NCBI GenBank assembly: GCA_022801595.1
Contig: JAAWSO010000018.1
Coordinates: 1 to 32,362, forward strand
Direction of reading: 5' to 3'
DNA: 32,362 bases
Source of the DNA: Clostridiales bacterium
GTDB lineage: Bacteria > Bacillota > Clostridia > Oscillospirales > Acutalibacteraceae
Shown: piece by piece, positions 30,620 through 32,362 of the stretch
Position numbering within the stretch: the stretch's first letter is position 1
Layout of the letters: each line of letters opens with the position of its first letter
The notes under the pieces: generated by a model
Seen by the model: only the letters and a program-made list of their open reading frames with translations
Told to the model about the DNA's origin: nothing
The model's database searches: none
Program-made: the position numbers and the translations under genes

Positions 30620-32362
30620 ATGATTTTGTATTATTCGCAGGAACAGGTAGACCGGGCAAATCAGACCAACATGGAAGATTTCCTGCGGTCACAGGGGGAA
30701 ACCCTCATACGCAGTGGAAAGGAATACCGCTGGAAATACCATGACAGCCTGACGGTGCGGGGAAATAAATGGTTCTGGCACAGCCAAAGCAGGGGCGGCT
30801 ACCCGGTGGATTTTGTGATGGAGTTTTACGGCAAGTCCTTCCCGGAAGCGGTGCAGATGCTGACCGGCGAAGCAGGCGCAGGCAAGCCGGAGGCCTGCCC
30901 CGCCCCATCGCCTGATTTCCGGCTCCCGCTGCACAATCCCACCAATACGAAAGCGATAAAGTATCTGACAGAGGAACGAAAGATTGACCGAGACATTGTC
31001 GCTACCTTTATCGCCGCCGGGGATATTTACGAGGACACCCGCCACAATGTGGTGTTTGTAGGGCGGGACAGCGGAACACAGGACGCACCTGGCATTCCCC
31101 AATACGCCCACTGCCGGGGAACGTCCGATAAGTTCCGGCAGGATGTGAGCGGTTCGGATAAAGCCTGTAATTTCAGCTATCAGGGAGACAGCGACCAGCT
31201 TTTTGTCTTTGAAGCCCCCATTGATATGCTGTCCTTTATCTGCCTTTATCCCAAAGACTGGACGAAACGCAGCTACCTTTCGCTGGGCGGTGTGGCGGGA
31301 AAGGCACTGGCGCATTTTCTTTCTGAACGCCCGGACATCCGCAGGATATTCCTGTGTCTGGACAATGACAATACCGGGAATGAGGGGTGTAGCCGCCTTT
31401 CTTCTGAACTGCAGGAGGGCTTGACTATCCTGCGTCTGCTCCCGGCTATGAAAGATTGGAATGAAGTGTTGCAGCGCCGGGAGGAAATACCAAACCGCAA
31501 ATATATATCGGAAACAAGCACGCTGAAAGAATCGGCAGCGGAGCCGCCTGTTCCCATGATACGCATGAGCGAGGTGCAGGAGGTGGCGGTGGAATGGCTG
31601 TGGGAACCGTACCTGCCATTTGGGAAGCTGACGATTTTACAGGGCAACCCCGGCGAGGGAAAGACCTATTTTGCCATGCAGCTTGCGGCTACCTGTACCA
31701 ACCGCCGCCCTCTCCCCAACATGGAGCCGCTGGAGCCTTTCAATGTGATTTACCAGACCGCCGAGGACGGGCTGGGCGATACGGTAAAGCCCCGGCTTCT
31801 GGAAGCAGGCGCAGACCTTGACCGTGTGATGGTTATTGACGATGGGGATAAGCCGCTGACGCTTTCCGATAAACGGCTTGAACGGGCTATCCGGGAGAAC
31901 CATGCAAGGCTTCTGATTATTGACCCGGTGCAGGCGTTCTTAGGTGCAGACGTGGATATGAACCGGGCAAACGAGGTACGCCCCATTTTCCGAAAGCTGG
32001 GGGAAATCGCACAGGAAACAGGCTGTGCCATTATCTTAATCGGACATCTGAACAAAGCCGCCGGAAGCCAGAGTACCTACCGGGGCTTAGGCTCCATCGA
32101 CATTACGGCTGTTGTCCGCAGCCTGCTGTTTATCGGCAAGGTCAAGAATGACCCTACCACAAGGGTACTGATACAGGAGAAAAGCTCCCTTGCCCCACCG
32201 GGGAAGTCGCTGGCATTTTCTCTGGGGGACGGCAACGGTTTTCAGTGGATAGGCGAATACGACATGACAGCCGATGAACTGCTTGCCGGTGCCCTATACT
32301 CCGCCATTACAGCAGAGCCGTTCGCTTTTTATCCCATTCCTTTACCCTCTGCGTCATTTCTT
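30620..32362 (+). CDS. DUF3991/Toprim primase-ATPase fusion, partial at the right edge
   Basis: An open frame of 581 codons running off the window with no stop. The N-terminus (about 20-75, KEYRWKYHDSLTVRGNKWFWHSQSRGGYPVDFV) resembles the CHC2-like fold found in element-encoded primases. A DUF3991-like segment follows (about 105-150), then a Toprim domain: VFEAPIDML (about 195), LSLGGVAG and LCLDNDN (about 244). A RecA-like ATPase follows, with Walker A QGNPGEGKT (about 340) and Walker B LLIIDPVQAF (about 430), as in RepA/DnaB-type helicases. It would prime and unwind element DNA during replication after transfer. GGAGG lies close before the ATG at 30620, 13 bases after the relaxase stop. The last 24 or so codons look unlike the family. 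Confidence 0.85.
   Translation, partial: MILYYSQEQVDRANQTNMEDFLRSQGETLIRSGKEYRWKYHDSLTVRGNKWFWHSQSRGGYPVDFVMEFYGKSFPEAVQMLTGEAGAGKPEACPAPSPDFRLPLHNPTNTKAIKYLTEERKIDRDIVATFIAAGDIYEDTRHNVVFVGRDSGTQDAPGIPQYAHCRGTSDKFRQDVSGSDKACNFSYQGDSDQLFVFEAPIDMLSFICLYPKDWTKRSYLSLGGVAGKALAHFLSERPDIRRIFLCLDNDNTGNEGCSRLSSELQEGLTILRLLPAMKDWNEVLQRREEIPNRKYISETSTLKESAAEPPVPMIRMSEVQEVAVEWLWEPYLPFGKLTILQGNPGEGKTYFAMQLAATCTNRRPLPNMEPLEPFNVIYQTAEDGLGDTVKPRLLEAGADLDRVMVIDDGDKPLTLSDKRLERAIRENHARLLIIDPVQAFLGADVDMNRANEVRPIFRKLGEIAQETGCAIILIGHLNKAAGSQSTYRGLGSIDITAVVRSLLFIGKVKNDPTTRVLIQEKSSLAPPGKSLAFSLGDGNGFQWIGEYDMTADELLAGALYSAITAEPFAFYPIPLPSASFL

Overview
The window reads as a chromosome segment of a low-to-mid GC Firmicute, most likely a gut Clostridia (Oscillospirales/Ruminococcaceae-like; this is inferred from gene content and style, not proven). 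Supporting signs are strong AGGAGG-type ribosome sites, a cysteine T-box ahead of cysE-cysS, the adjacent DUF1385-prmC and recX-recA pairs, and a mobilizable element of a type common in gut Clostridia.

Core region, about 219-19468. In order: a cation:proton antiporter; a MATE exporter with a divergent MerR-family regulator and a textbook MerR-type promoter between them; an Nramp-related metal transporter with an altered TM1 motif; YbaK; the T-box-controlled cysE-cysS operon; rimO-pgsA behind a long structured leader; two small genes (an XRE regulator and an unknown 82-residue protein); recA-recX; and a five-gene operon (FG-GAP lipoprotein, OmpR-type response regulator, histidine kinase, DUF1385 protein, prmC). 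The rimO and lipoprotein operons share a near-identical promoter-proximal sequence with a 17-base palindrome just downstream of the -10 box.

Boundary, 19469-20172. There is no intact gene. The stretch holds the lipoprotein promoter, a broken XRE regulator gene (nonsense codon plus frameshift) and a strong terminator.

Defence island, 20173-26458, visibly more AT-rich than either flank. One rightward operon encodes a PLD-type (NgoFVII-like) nuclease, a Z1-domain ATPase, a second PLD-type nuclease, a Vsr endonuclease and a small protein resembling the C-terminal DNA-recognition module of the nucleases. It converges on a leftward pair, an XRE regulator and a 5-methylcytosine DNA methyltransferase. 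The likely function is restriction-modification: the methyltransferase protects host DNA, Vsr repairs T:G mismatches from methyl-C deamination, and the PLD nucleases with the Z1 motor cut unmodified DNA. No MutL/MORC-type ATPase, a known partner of Z1, is present.

Mobile element, 26553 to the right edge. It encodes a DUF6076 zinc-binding protein, an excisionase-like HTH protein, a small cysteine-containing protein, a DUF3847 protein, a MobA/MobL relaxase and a DUF3991/Toprim primase-ATPase fusion cut by the window edge. A stretch at 28464-28507 matches the architecture of RSF1010-type (MOBQ) oriT sites. The relaxase has no ATG/GTG/TTG start that retains its catalytic tyrosine; its natural start position is an ATA codon. 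No integrase is in view, so the element presumably continues to the right.

The first 218 bases are AT-rich with no gene or clear terminator. I saw no tRNA, rRNA, CRISPR array or complete insertion sequence.
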